64,000 bases of DNA from Allorhodopirellula heiligendammensis (GTDB lineage Bacteria; Planctomycetota; Planctomycetia; Pirellulales; Pirellulaceae), in contig NZ_SJPU01000001.1 in the NCBI RefSeq assembly GCF_007860105.1, positions 880,090 through 944,089 of the forward strand, read 5' to 3'. Position numbers and translations under genes: made by a program. The notes below the pieces were generated by a model. The model did no database searches. It was given only the letters and a program-made list of their open reading frames with translations, and was not told where the DNA came from. Numbering within the stretch: the first letter of the stretch is position 1; the number at the start of each line of letters is the position of its first letter. Of the stretch, positions 33,085 through 43,080 are shown one piece after another.

Positions 33085-36000
33085 ATGAGTACTAGTAGCA
33101 GCAGTGGTTTTTCGAGTTCCAGCAGTTCTTCGTCTGGATCTTCGTCGTCGAGTAGCTCTCATTCGACGAGCAGCTCATCCTCCAGCAACTCGCTCAGTTC
33201 ATCTTCATCGGGTTCGCACTCGAGCTCTTCTTCGGGTGGTAACTCGTCGAGCAGTTCAACAGGATCCTCGTCGTCCAGTAGCTCGCTCAGTTCTTCGTCT
33301 TCGAGCGGGGGCTCGTCAAGCAGTTCGTGGCCATCGAGTTCATCATCCAGTCCCTGGCAAGGCCCGGGTCCTTTGCCCGATCCAGGACCACCCGACGAGC
33401 CCTGCGATCTCCCTCCAAGTGATTCGATGACATCGTCCGGCGGCGGGGCGAGTATGGCAAGATCGGCAGGTAGTGGTTCTGACGATGCTGGCACGTGTCC
33501 GCTACCGCCAGAGAACCCGTGTTCAACAGACGTTGATGGCGTGCCGAACCAGAGTGGTGCCCCTGTCCGCTACTTCAACGGCGAGTTGCAGCTGGCTGTC
33601 ACGGACCTGCAGGCGTTTGGAGCCGGTGGCCCCTGGGCGCAGCGACGCCAGTACAGCAATCAACTCCAAGGTCAGAACGAAGTGGGTCTGGGCTATAACT
33701 GGCTCGTTGAAGCCTGGCCTTACTTGCTCAAAGGGCCGGACGGGACGATCGCGTTTGTTCGCAGTACCCGCAATGCGATGTGGTTCGACCGCGTCGAATC
33801 CGGTGGTGACGTCTCGTTCGTAGCACGCTACGGCGGTAAATCCACACTGACGCACGACTGCGATTCGCGTCGATACGTCCTCACGCAGCCCTCCGGTGAG
33901 ATTTGGTTCTTCAAAGACTTTGGTGACGAACCCTGCGGCTCAACATCATCCTCGAGCGCTTCGGGTGCCCAGCCGCTGCCAGGTCAGTTGACCAGCATGA
34001 TCGACGTATCAGGACAGCAGACCGATGTGGTTGCCTACTCTGCCTCGGGGCGGATCCAGACCATTCAGCGTGAAACGGTTGTGGGCAGCGACACTACCAC
34101 GACTCAATTTGAATATGAATTCAACGGCATGGGACTCACCACCTCGGTGACCTACCGCCGCCAGGTCAACACGGACGGCTGGGTCAACATCCGCCGCGTG
34201 ACGTACGAATACTACGATGGCTCGAACAGCTTCGGCTCTTCGGGTGACCTGATGCGTGTGCGTATTCAGGTGCCTTCGGGGGCCACCTGGGTCAATGTCA
34301 AGCAGAGCTACTATCGCTACTACAAAACGGGTGACGCCAAAGGCTTTCAGCATGGTTTGCGATATGTCGTCGAGCCAGATGGTTACGAAGACCTGCTGGC
34401 TGATTCGCTCGATCCAACCACGGTCAGCAACGGAGTGCTCCTGCAATACGCCAAGTACTGCTTTGAGTATGACGCTCAGCACCGAGTGACGAAAGAGATT
34501 GTTGATCGGGGATCACTCACATACACCTTTGCTTATGAGCAGAGCCTGAATGCCGATGGCTACAACAACTGGAGCCGCAAGACCACCGAGACGCGTCCGG
34601 GAGGTTCCGTCAATACGGTTTACACCAACTTCATCGGACAGGGCCTGCTCAGTGAGCTCACCTCTGGGGCCGATCAGTGGCTACGTGCTAACGCGTACGA
34701 TGACGCGGGGCGACTTCTGCAAGTGGCATTGCCCTCGGCCGTGATCAGTTTTGATGAGGGTGAGGCAGACCTCGGGATCACGCTGCGATCCACAGAGGGT
34801 CTGATCAAGCTGCGTAGTTACTACTCGACCACGGGAAGCGGTGCAGTTGAAGGTTACCTGGAGTCGACATCACTGAAGCAGGGCAGCGGCGGCACCCCAG
34901 TACTCCAAAGCGAATTGGAATACACCCAACGAACCGGTGGCGGGGCGACGATCTATCCGGTCGCCAAGCAGACTCGGTACCGTGACGATGCCGGGGCCGA
35001 ACCACTTGAAACGACCTACGCCTACCAGTGGTACACCGACACGGTCCAAGTCAAGCAGCGAACGGTCACGCTGCCAGTAGTGACAACAGCCCAGAACGGT
35101 CCCAATACCGCGACCACTCAAAAGCAGTTTTATGATGAACGGGGTAACCTGACGTGGTCGATGGACGCCCGCGGGTTCATCACGCGAATGTTCTACGACC
35201 AAGTTCTCGGAGCGATGCTGCAGCAAATTGACGATGCCGACACCTCGTTGCTCTCCGGCGTGCCAGCGGGCTGGAGCACACCGAGCGGCGGTGGAAAACA
35301 CTTGATTTCTGATTACGAGATCGATTCACGGGGGCGCACCACCCAGCAACTGGGTCCTGTCCACACGGTCGACATCGGCGGTACAGCCACTGCGGTGCGA
35401 CGTGCCCACTGGACAGTTTACAAAGATGCCGAGCACGCGACTTGGACCGCCAGTGGCTACGCCACCGGAACGGCACCTGCTTACACTTACACGCTGATCA
35501 ACCCGGTCAACATCCAGCAACGGGATGCACGCGGGAATATTCTGGATCAGATCCAAGTGCCGCGTGGATCGACCTCGGGCCGTCTGCAGCCCACCGATAC
35601 GTTCTCGCAAGCGTCGTTCACGAGCTGGACGACTTGGCAGTACACCGATTGCTGCTTGGTTTCGTCGACACGCGTCTACCACACCATCCCGGCCTCTGGC
35701 GAAGGAACCAGTGGGACCAACTACGACCAGACAACCTACGGCTACGACAGCCAGAAGCGGCAGAACCTGCAGATTTCGCCCGGCGGCACCATTAGCCAAC
35801 GCGTTCATGACGTTCGCGACAACGTCATCGCGATCTTTGTGGGCACCAATGACACTGGGTCTACCGAGTCCGACCCAACCGGCGGCGGTGCCTCGGGCAA
35901 CAACATGGTGCAGGTCAGTGGCTATGTCTTCGACAACGGCAATGACGGGGGCGATAACAACCTCACCAGCCAGATCGCTTACGTCGATGGCGTCAACACC

Positions 36001-39000
36001 CGCACCACCGCGTTCACCTATGACTGGCGCAATCGCCGCGTGGACACCAACGGGGAGCTCGATCTCTTCCTGCGAGTTACCTATGACAACCTGAACCGGG
36101 TGATCCAGTCCGACCGCTATGATACTTCAGCAAGTGGTAATCTGGTCTCCCGAAATTTGACCAAGTACGACAACCTGGGACGGGTTTACCAGTCCATCGG
36201 CTATGCAGTCGATCCCAACACGGGCACGGTCGGCAACCCGATCACCGGCAATACCTGGTTCGATGCGGTCGGCAACCCGGTCAAATCGATGCCGGGAGGT
36301 TCGAGCCGCTTTACCAAACAGGTCTTCGACAGCACGGGCTGGATGATTCATTCGTACGTCGGCTATGGCAACGACACGACCTATGCCGACGCCTTGAACG
36401 TCACCGGCGACGTGATTCTCTCGCAATCGGACATGGCTTACGATGATGCGGGAAACTCGATCCAATCCACCACACGGCAGCGATACCACAATGCCCCGGC
36501 CGCCCAGACCGGTGAGTTGGGCTCGCCCTCGGCGACGCCCAATGCACGCGTTCAGTACTCAGCGAGCTACCCGGACGCCGTGGGCCGCATGATCGCCTCG
36601 GCCGAGTATGGAACGAACGGTGGCACCGCCCTGACCCGTTCGGCCACGATTCCCGCCAGCAGCGATACGATCCTGGTCTCCCGGCAAGTCTACGATAACG
36701 CGGGTCGACTGCGCGACAATATCGACCCTGCCGGCAAGATTTCGCGGACAATTTACGATGCGGCCAGTCGTCAAATCGAGACGATCGATAACGTGGTCGA
36801 TCCTCCGGCCAGTTCGAGCACCGGCACTGCTTGCACTGCATCAGACGATCAGAACCAAACCGTGCAGTTCACCTACACACCCGATGGTGATCTCAAAACA
36901 CTCACCGCCGTAAACGCCTCCACCGGCAATCAGGTGACGCAGTACATCTACGGCACCACGCTTTCAGACAGCGCGATCGCCTCGAGCAGCCTGCTGCGTC
37001 GAGAGATCTATCCGGATTCAACCGGCACGTCCGATAGCGTCAGCTACACGTATAACCGCCAGTCCCAGCGGACCAGCCTCACGGATCAAAACGGTTCGAC
37101 CCGCCAGTACGACTTCGACGCCCTCGGTCGTCAGACGCAAGACCGGGTGACGACCTTGGGTGCAGGCGTCGACGGAACCATTCGCCGCGTAGAGCAAACC
37201 TACGATGTTCGCGGGAATGTCTCGGCGGTGACTTGCTATAATAACCCGTCGGTCGGCAGCGGCTCGATCGTAAATCAAATCACCCGACAGTTCGATGGGT
37301 TCGGACAAGTGACCAACACGTTCCAATCGCACAGCGGCGCGGTCAACCCCGCCTCGACACCCAGCGTGGGACGGTCGTATACCGACGGCAGCGGCAACGT
37401 GCTGCGTCCCACCGCCACGCTCTATCCCAACGGGCGAGAAGTCACGCTCGACTACGGCAGCAGTGGATCGATCACCGATAAAATGAACCAGGTGTCCAGC
37501 CTGATCGATGATGATGCGACCGTCTTGGCCGCCTACGAATACCTGGGTTTAGGCACCTTCGTCCAACAGGACAGCACACAGGCCGATCTCCGTTACACGC
37601 TGATCTCGCCAACCCTGTCGACCGACCCCGACACTGGCGACATCTACAGCGGTCTAGATCGCTTCGGTCGGGTAAAAGACGTTCGCTGGCGAGATGTCTC
37701 GGCAGGCACCGATCTATCCCGGATCGAGTACGGCTACGATCGGGCCAGCAACCGCACTTGGCGAGAGAACCCGTCGGATCCCAACCGGGAACACGACTGG
37801 CTGTATCAGTATGACGGGCTCAATCGCCTGCAGTCTGCCCAACGTGGCCAGCTCAGTGGCACGCACACCGCGATCACTTCGCTCGACGCCGCCCAGTGCT
37901 GGACACTCGATCCGACGGGTAACTGGAAAGAATTCCGGCAGGACAAGAACGGCGACGGTACCTGGGATTTCAATCAAACTCGTACTGCGAACGAAGTCAA
38001 CGAGATCACCGACATCAGCAACACGCCGAGCGACATCTGGGCGACACCCGTTTACGACAGGAACGGGAACACGACAACGAACCCGCGTCCGGACCTGGGC
38101 ACCGATGCGACAATGACGGCGACGTTTGACGCCTGGAACCGAATGACGAAGCTGGTTGATGACGCGACTTCGAACGTGCTCCTAGAAAACCAGTTCGACG
38201 GCCGCAACTTCCGCGTCGCTGCCAAGGAATGCACCTCGGGAACACTCGCGAGGACGCGTGAGTACTACTTCACCGACGACTGGCAGTGTGTCGAAGAACA
38301 CGTCGACACGTCGAACACGCCTCGCCGACAGTATGTGTGGGGCATGCGTTACATCGACGATCTCGTACTCCGCGACCGTGACATCTCGCCGTCGGGTGGA
38401 CTCTTGACTGAGCGACTGTATTACCTGGCCGACGCGAACTGGAATACGACGGCGGTGGTGAGTGATTCGGGGAGCGTTCAAGAACGCTATGAGTACGACC
38501 CCTACGGCAACCTAAGTATCTTCGCGGCCAACTTCACACCGCGAGCGGTCAGTAATTACGCCGTCCACTACACGTATACCAGTCGCGAGTGGACACCGAA
38601 TGCCGGACTGTATTACTTCCGTAACCGCTGGTACGATGCTCAACTGGGCAGGTTTAGCTCCAGAGATCCTATCGGGTATGAGGGAAGTCCTTGGAACTTA
38701 TCTGAATTCCTGGATTCATCACCGTTGTTATACATAGACCCTTTAGGTGCCAAAGTTCATTTTGCTGCGGGCGAAGCGTGCAATAAATCAAAAGATCAAT
38801 GCGCAATTGTCTGGAGCGACCAATTTGGCTTTAGGATCCTTGGCCCGGAAAAGTGTATAACTCGTGGCAATACTGGCCCCGATCCGGTCGACTGGATTTA
38901 CGTTGATGGAGAATGGTATAAGATTCCGGCACTTCTTTTCGACACGCGGGTCTATTTGGATGACCAGCTAGTGTGCACCAAATGGAAGTCGACCCCTTAT

Positions 39001-39273
39001 AAAACAAGCCGAGGTACCCGCTACAAAAAGACTTGCGTTTCTTGGGGAATTCGACCTTACTACGATGGAAGGAAAGCACGAATAAGCTTGCCCCCTGGCC
39101 CCTACAAGAGATTCCCTTGGTCAGATCCCTGGAAACCGGGTGGCCCAAATAACGAAACTCCGACACTTGAATTGTGCGAGGAATACTGTCAGTGCTCGTT
39201 CGCAAGTTCAGTTGTGGAGCAACGTCGAGACTGCACAAGCATGTCGGACTGTCTTCTGCGATGTCAGCAGTAG
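33085..39273 (+). CDS. RHS-repeat protein with Ser-rich N-terminus and variable tip
   Basis: A 2062-residue protein. Residues 1-95 are almost pure serine with a few Gly, then a Pro-rich hinge. From about 150 begin RHS/YD-type repeats (YDNLNRVIQSDRYD, YDNAGRLRDNIDPAGK, IEYGYDRASNRT, YQYDGLNRLQ) running to about 1800. The conserved core-associated segment (YGNLSIFAANF, TPNAGLYYFRNRWYDAQLGRF, ending IDPLG at about 1884) closes a shell of the RHS/Tc type. The last 178 residues differ in composition and contain many Cys and Lys/Arg (DQCAIVW, CLLRCQQ), the position of toxin tips. No signal peptide is obvious. The toxin role is inferred from family architecture. Confidence 0.9.
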   Translation: MSTSSSSGFSSSSSSSSGSSSSSSSHSTSSSSSSNSLSSSSSGSHSSSSSGGNSSSSSTGSSSSSSSLSSSSSSGGSSSSSWPSSSSSSPWQGPGPLPDPGPPDEPCDLPPSDSMTSSGGGASMARSAGSGSDDAGTCPLPPENPCSTDVDGVPNQSGAPVRYFNGELQLAVTDLQAFGAGGPWAQRRQYSNQLQGQNEVGLGYNWLVEAWPYLLKGPDGTIAFVRSTRNAMWFDRVESGGDVSFVARYGGKSTLTHDCDSRRYVLTQPSGEIWFFKDFGDEPCGSTSSSSASGAQPLPGQLTSMIDVSGQQTDVVAYSASGRIQTIQRETVVGSDTTTTQFEYEFNGMGLTTSVTYRRQVNTDGWVNIRRVTYEYYDGSNSFGSSGDLMRVRIQVPSGATWVNVKQSYYRYYKTGDAKGFQHGLRYVVEPDGYEDLLADSLDPTTVSNGVLLQYAKYCFEYDAQHRVTKEIVDRGSLTYTFAYEQSLNADGYNNWSRKTTETRPGGSVNTVYTNFIGQGLLSELTSGADQWLRANAYDDAGRLLQVALPSAVISFDEGEADLGITLRSTEGLIKLRSYYSTTGSGAVEGYLESTSLKQGSGGTPVLQSELEYTQRTGGGATIYPVAKQTRYRDDAGAEPLETTYAYQWYTDTVQVKQRTVTLPVVTTAQNGPNTATTQKQFYDERGNLTWSMDARGFITRMFYDQVLGAMLQQIDDADTSLLSGVPAGWSTPSGGGKHLISDYEIDSRGRTTQQLGPVHTVDIGGTATAVRRAHWTVYKDAEHATWTASGYATGTAPAYTYTLINPVNIQQRDARGNILDQIQVPRGSTSGRLQPTDTFSQASFTSWTTWQYTDCCLVSSTRVYHTIPASGEGTSGTNYDQTTYGYDSQKRQNLQISPGGTISQRVHDVRDNVIAIFVGTNDTGSTESDPTGGGASGNNMVQVSGYVFDNGNDGGDNNLTSQIAYVDGVNTRTTAFTYDWRNRRVDTNGELDLFLRVTYDNLNRVIQSDRYDTSASGNLVSRNLTKYDNLGRVYQSIGYAVDPNTGTVGNPITGNTWFDAVGNPVKSMPGGSSRFTKQVFDSTGWMIHSYVGYGNDTTYADALNVTGDVILSQSDMAYDDAGNSIQSTTRQRYHNAPAAQTGELGSPSATPNARVQYSASYPDAVGRMIASAEYGTNGGTALTRSATIPASSDTILVSRQVYDNAGRLRDNIDPAGKISRTIYDAASRQIETIDNVVDPPASSSTGTACTASDDQNQTVQFTYTPDGDLKTLTAVNASTGNQVTQYIYGTTLSDSAIASSSLLRREIYPDSTGTSDSVSYTYNRQSQRTSLTDQNGSTRQYDFDALGRQTQDRVTTLGAGVDGTIRRVEQTYDVRGNVSAVTCYNNPSVGSGSIVNQITRQFDGFGQVTNTFQSHSGAVNPASTPSVGRSYTDGSGNVLRPTATLYPNGREVTLDYGSSGSITDKMNQVSSLIDDDATVLAAYEYLGLGTFVQQDSTQADLRYTLISPTLSTDPDTGDIYSGLDRFGRVKDVRWRDVSAGTDLSRIEYGYDRASNRTWRENPSDPNREHDWLYQYDGLNRLQSAQRGQLSGTHTAITSLDAAQCWTLDPTGNWKEFRQDKNGDGTWDFNQTRTANEVNEITDISNTPSDIWATPVYDRNGNTTTNPRPDLGTDATMTATFDAWNRMTKLVDDATSNVLLENQFDGRNFRVAAKECTSGTLARTREYYFTDDWQCVEEHVDTSNTPRRQYVWGMRYIDDLVLRDRDISPSGGLLTERLYYLADANWNTTAVVSDSGSVQERYEYDPYGNLSIFAANFTPRAVSNYAVHYTYTSREWTPNAGLYYFRNRWYDAQLGRFSSRDPIGYEGSPWNLSEFLDSSPLLYIDPLGAKVHFAAGEACNKSKDQCAIVWSDQFGFRILGPEKCITRGNTGPDPVDWIYVDGEWYKIPALLFDTRVYLDDQLVCTKWKSTPYKTSRGTRYKKTCVSWGIRPYYDGRKARISLPPGPYKRFPWSDPWKPGGPNNETPTLELCEEYCQCSFASSVVEQRRDCTSMSDCLLRCQQ

Positions 39274-39307
39274 AATCACTCCTGCTTAATACTGATAAGA
39301 TTGATAT

Positions 39308-39691
39308 ATGAAATCAAAAATCGCGAAACAATTCTGGTTTGCAAACGCTCTCCTGTTCGTGCTTTCTGGCATGATATGGTACACACATGTAGCCGCCGAG
39401 CCCATTTTTGGTTTCTTTGATATCGTCGACTGTGTGATCTTTGTCGGTGGAACATCGATCTTGATAATGTGGTGGGCGATCCTGGATTGTTGCATTGCTG
39501 TCAACATTTGCAGCCGGCGAGTGAGCTTTGTTCACAGCGTGGTTCTTTTGTTTTCGTTTCTGGGTATCGCTATGAATATCTATACGATTCAGGAATATGC
39601 TGATGATCGAACGAATTTTGAGCGCTCGCTCGATCCCGAAACCGCTAAGGCTAGGAACTCAGAATGGGGGCGCACTTCAGGTAATCTTTAA
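39308..39691 (+). CDS. Small membrane protein, candidate immunity to the RHS tip
   Basis: A 127-residue protein with about three to four hydrophobic segments (near 9-28, 30-58 and 80-98) and a charged tail ending EWGRTSGNL. It lies 34 bases after the RHS gene on the same strand and is followed by a terminator at 39764. Its base composition is more A+T-rich than the RHS core, as often seen for swapped toxin-tip/immunity segments. The position and membrane nature fit an immunity protein, by inference only. Confidence 0.6.
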   Translation: MKSKIAKQFWFANALLFVLSGMIWYTHVAAEPIFGFFDIVDCVIFVGGTSILIMWWAILDCCIAVNICSRRVSFVHSVVLLFSFLGIAMNIYTIQEYADDRTNFERSLDPETAKARNSEWGRTSGNL

Positions 39692-39761
39692 AGCGGCCCA
39701 AATGGGTCAGGGCTCTTTGTTGAGTGAACAGCCCTCTGCACCGGAGTGAACGACGCTTGAC

Positions 39762-39787
39762 GAGGCCACCTCAGGGTGGCCTTTCTT
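39762..39787 (+). terminator. Rho-independent terminator-like hairpin
   Basis: GGCCACC-TCAG-GGTGGCC followed by TTTCTT, just downstream of the putative immunity gene. Confidence 0.7.
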
Positions 39788-40320
39788 GTTGACGGACAGG
39801 AAGTCTGCCACACTTGCGGCACGAAGCCGCCCAGGCGTCGGTTCTTCCGGCAACCGCCCCGGCAGACTATGGCATCGACTTAGCCGTGATCCTCGACGAA
39901 GTTCGTCTGTTACCGGCCTTTTTGATGTCGCATTTTTGGCCGAATTGAGACTGTAGGGATTTGGCGGTGATTTTGGCGTGTTGGCCGAATTGTTGCGAAT
40001 TTTGGAGAAGGATTTCGCCTCTCTCCTCTTGGCCGATTTGGCGTCAGGGAATTGGATAATCCGGAACGTCCCGACGGGCTGCGCGAAGGATGGTGCCCCC
40101 CCGTGAATCTGCTCGGCGATTCGGACTCTTGATCGAAATCCGATTGCGATCGCTAGGGAACGATCAATGCCAACTGCGCAGCAAAAAGCTAACTGCGCAG
40201 CAAAAATGCGATCGTTCTGAGCGAACGATCGCATGGACGTGGGTTCCAATTCGATGATGCTGAACCGATGCTCGGACTCAACTCACGATGTCAGCATTCG
40301 CGCACAGTGACTGCCATCAC

Positions 40321-40662
40321 TCACGATGTCTGCAAGGAATCGGAGTTGGCCGGTGGCGTCGGATCGCCGAGGTCATCTCGGTAGTCTTCCAACCAACGAC
40401 GCAGAATCGTGACCGCTGGGACGAAGTCGTGACCCTGCAGTAGCATCAGGTCGATGTTGTTGGTGTTCTTCTGACAACAGAAGCAATGGGCCAAGTTGTT
40501 CTTCGGATTCACGGTCGCTCGCAACTCTTTGCAATGGGGACACTGAAAACGAAAGTAGCCATCGCTCTGCTTTGAAATCGGACCGTGCTGACCAAGTCGA
40601 GTGACCGTCAATTTCATCGGTAAGTCATTGCGAATCGCTCGCAGCAGTTCCTGCGTTATCAT
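40321..40662 (-). CDS. CHC2 zinc-finger protein of the transposon
   Basis: A 113-residue protein with the DnaG-type CHC2 zinc ribbon: CPHC, then HCFCC after about 20 residues (FQCPHCKELRATVNPKNN and LAHCFCCQKNTNNIDL). There is no primase catalytic domain. The family normally binds single-stranded or template DNA in primases. It is the last gene of the transposon, 47 bases after the ATPase. Possible roles are target-site or replication-fork recognition; this is inference. Confidence 0.82.
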   Translation of the reverse strand: MITQELLRAIRNDLPMKLTVTRLGQHGPISKQSDGYFRFQCPHCKELRATVNPKNNLAHCFCCQKNTNNIDLMLLQGHDFVPAVTILRRWLEDYRDDLGDPTPPANSDSLQTS

Positions 40663-40709
40663 AGTATTTCCTGGGTGTGTGTAAAGGTGTTTGAGTTGAT
40701 TTTCAATCG

Positions 40710-41513
40710 TTAGAAGTCCGTTAGGTCGACTTCTTTTTGCCAGTGCGGTTGAAGTAACACTCGGTTGACCACGTCGATGTCGATCGTGGTTCCAGAGGCG
40801 CTACGGACCGCTTCGAGCATCGAAGCCAAACACAGATTGCGGCAACGGCGCAGCACGCCATCTGCGGTGCGGACAATCAGTTCGGTCGCTCCGGTGGTGA
40901 ACGTGTTGTGGGCTAAGCCGATCCGATCCAACTGGCCTTCGATGAACTCTCGCATCGCATCGTCGTTCAGACGCTTGGTGATGACGGAGTACGTCACGCG
41001 GCTTTTGATGTCTTGATTGACCGCCAGATCCAAGCTGGCCATCAGTTCGACTTGACCGACCAGAATCAAGTTGTGGTTCTTCGGAAAATCCTCCAACAAC
41101 AGTCGCAATCGACGAAGATTTTCCATTTCCATAAGATGGGCGTCGTCGATCACTGTGACCAACATCTTGCCGCTGCGATTCAGAGCGAAGGCTTGCTGGA
41201 TCAGTTTGCGTTCGCACTTGAACGCTGAACTTTCGAACTCGATTTTGAATGCTTCGCAGAGGATTTTTACCGTGTTGGTGTAGGTATGCAGGGTGCGGGC
41301 GACGGTGGCGACCAAGTAATCTTTGTCGGGCAGAACCCGCAGAGATTCTTTGATAACACTCTTGCCGGTGCCGGGGCGTCCGACGACCAAACACAAGCCG
41401 CCTTGTTGGCTGTGAACGCGAAGCGTGTCATGGATCTCTTGTTGATGGCTCAGAAGCCGGATGTCACGCAGAGTGAATGGGTCTTCGCTGAGACCGAAGT
41501 AGGAACGAATCAT
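40710..41513 (-). CDS. ExeA/TniB-like AAA ATPase of the transposon
   Basis: A 267-residue AAA+ ATPase. Walker A GRPGTGKS at 45-52, Walker B VTVIDDAH around 120-125, a sensor-like ILVGQ, then a helical lid. The N-terminal YFGLSEDPFTL is typical of the ExeA/TniB/TnsC-like family that couples transposase to target DNA. It starts 83 bases after the transposase gene end; the gap holds a GAAGGGT tandem repeat. In transposition it would act as ATP-dependent target selector. Confidence 0.88.
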   Translation of the reverse strand: MIRSYFGLSEDPFTLRDIRLLSHQQEIHDTLRVHSQQGGLCLVVGRPGTGKSVIKESLRVLPDKDYLVATVARTLHTYTNTVKILCEAFKIEFESSAFKCERKLIQQAFALNRSGKMLVTVIDDAHLMEMENLRRLRLLLEDFPKNHNLILVGQVELMASLDLAVNQDIKSRVTYSVITKRLNDDAMREFIEGQLDRIGLAHNTFTTGATELIVRTADGVLRRCRNLCLASMLEAVRSASGTTIDIDVVNRVLLQPHWQKEVDLTDF

Positions 41514-41523
41514 GCTTGGAAGT

Positions 41524-41556
41524 TTGAAGGGTGAAGGGTGAAGGGTGAAGTTTGAA
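41524..41556. repeat. Short tandem repeat between transposon genes
   Basis: Four tandem GAAGGGT-type units (TGAAGGG) followed by TGAAGTTTGAA. No function assigned. Confidence 0.6.
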
Positions 41557-41596
41557 AAGATGAGGCGTGAGGTTTGGTTGGCTAACAGCTAACCAA

Positions 41597-42796
41597 CTAC
41601 GATTCCGTTCGCCTCAACAGGCCGTTGGCGACGGCATCCAATGGGCGCGCTTTGCCGATCCGGCGACCGCCTTGGTAGACGATCACGGCACCGTCGCGAT
41701 GACGTTCGTAACGCAAGTCAATCTTGCGACCGCGGAGGTCGATGGGCGTTTCGTAGCGTTGGCCTCGGAAGCTGAACGTGTTGTCTTTTTTGACCTGACG
41801 TTCCGCTTCGGCATAGAACAACTCGTCAGTGTCTTCACTGGGTGTGAGAAAACGAATTCGTGAAAGATCGACGCCGAAGCGGTCGATCGGTTTCATGCCC
41901 AGGGTTGAGTGAACGGTCGAGTTGTAGTCGCCTTCGACCCAGGCACTGAACTGTTTGTTAAGGCTTTCGATCGAAGAGAGATCCAGGTTGCGGATCAAGA
42001 ACTGGTCACGGACTCGGCGGAAGAAGCGTTCAATTTTCCCTTTCGCCGCCGCGTCTCGCACCGCCGTGTGACGCAGGATGCAGCCTACACGCGCCGCTAT
42101 CAGCGTGATTTCCTGGCAACAGTAGATCGAGCCGTTATCAACGTAGAGCTGTTCGGGAAGACCGCGTTTGTAAAACGCACAGCGGATTGCCTTGACCATC
42201 GAGTCGACGTTCTCTTCAAAGAAGAACTCGCCGTGGCACAGCACACGGCTGGCGTCATCAATGAACGCAATCAGCTTGGCTTGTCGGCCGACGATGTGCG
42301 GCCCGAACATCGTGTCGGCCTGCCAAAGCTGGTTAGCGTACTGCATGCTGAAGGCCCGACGCTGACGGCTCTCGCCGGAGTCCTCTTTGAGGAACTCGTA
42401 CTTGCCCACCATCCGGCTGAACGTGTTTCGTGCGATTTGGTTTGCGTTGAGCAAGCCTTTCTCGATACAGAAACGATAGATAGCGGTTTTGCCCGGTGTT
42501 TTCCCATGAAAATGAGGCAGCGCCGCATTGATCGCTTCGAGAACTTCTTCGGGGGTGACTTTCCGCGTGCGTCCCTTGTCGGACCGTGATTGGTTTTGCA
42601 TCGCGGTGATACCGTGATTCTTGTAGCGGTAGTGCCACGTTTGGATGGTTCGCCAGGTGAACTGGTATGGCTTTCCTTCTTCGTCGGTGAATGTCATTTC
42701 GGCGACATTCTTGATGCGTGCGTCACTCGTTTTCCCTTCGGCGATGTCGATCGCTCCGAGGACTTTCATTTTGAGATAGATCGATGGACGTTTCAT
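41597..42796 (-). CDS. DDE transposase (rve/Mu-like) of the transposon
   Basis: A 399-residue transposase starting MKRPSIYLKMKV (ATG at 42796; the frame is open to 43015 but that part is low-quality). An N-terminal helix-turn-helix region precedes the RNase H-fold core: D161 (QADTMFGP), D220 (LYVDNGSIY) and E256 (GKIERFF), i.e. a DD(35)E triad. A C-terminal beta domain (YETPIDLRGRKIDLRYE) follows, as in Mu-type integrases. It catalyses strand transfer of the element ends. Confidence 0.92.
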   Translation of the reverse strand: MKRPSIYLKMKVLGAIDIAEGKTSDARIKNVAEMTFTDEEGKPYQFTWRTIQTWHYRYKNHGITAMQNQSRSDKGRTRKVTPEEVLEAINAALPHFHGKTPGKTAIYRFCIEKGLLNANQIARNTFSRMVGKYEFLKEDSGESRQRRAFSMQYANQLWQADTMFGPHIVGRQAKLIAFIDDASRVLCHGEFFFEENVDSMVKAIRCAFYKRGLPEQLYVDNGSIYCCQEITLIAARVGCILRHTAVRDAAAKGKIERFFRRVRDQFLIRNLDLSSIESLNKQFSAWVEGDYNSTVHSTLGMKPIDRFGVDLSRIRFLTPSEDTDELFYAEAERQVKKDNTFSFRGQRYETPIDLRGRKIDLRYERHRDGAVIVYQGGRRIGKARPLDAVANGLLRRTES

Positions 42797-43080
42797 GCAG
42801 ACGCTCCGGTGATGAGGGTGAGGACTTCGGTGCCAATGGCAGCGGTCGGAAGTTCGACCGGCATCGAATTTAGAAGGGTCTGGCGGTGACTCAATCGTCG
42901 GGTTGTGTTGCTGGGTGGAAATCGAGTTTTCGTCGCGATCCGGTGCGACATCAAATCGGCCCAGTCGGCGTCGGCGGCGCGCCGACCGTGCCGACTTTGC
43001 CGGTGGTGGGGGCACCGCGTCAAATCATGGCGCGAGATTTCCGTTGTCTCAGCGGGATGTCCGTCAGAGCAGAACTGCCA

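Noticed and set aside
33100-39200. Many minus-strand open frames inside the RHS gene
   Set aside because: They are shadows of the plus-strand repeats, with no start signals and no family resemblance.
39707-40249. 180-residue minus-strand frame rich in Arg and Pro
   Set aside because: It overlaps the transposon left end and terminator region, and its amino-acid composition fits dispersed non-coding repeat DNA rather than a protein.
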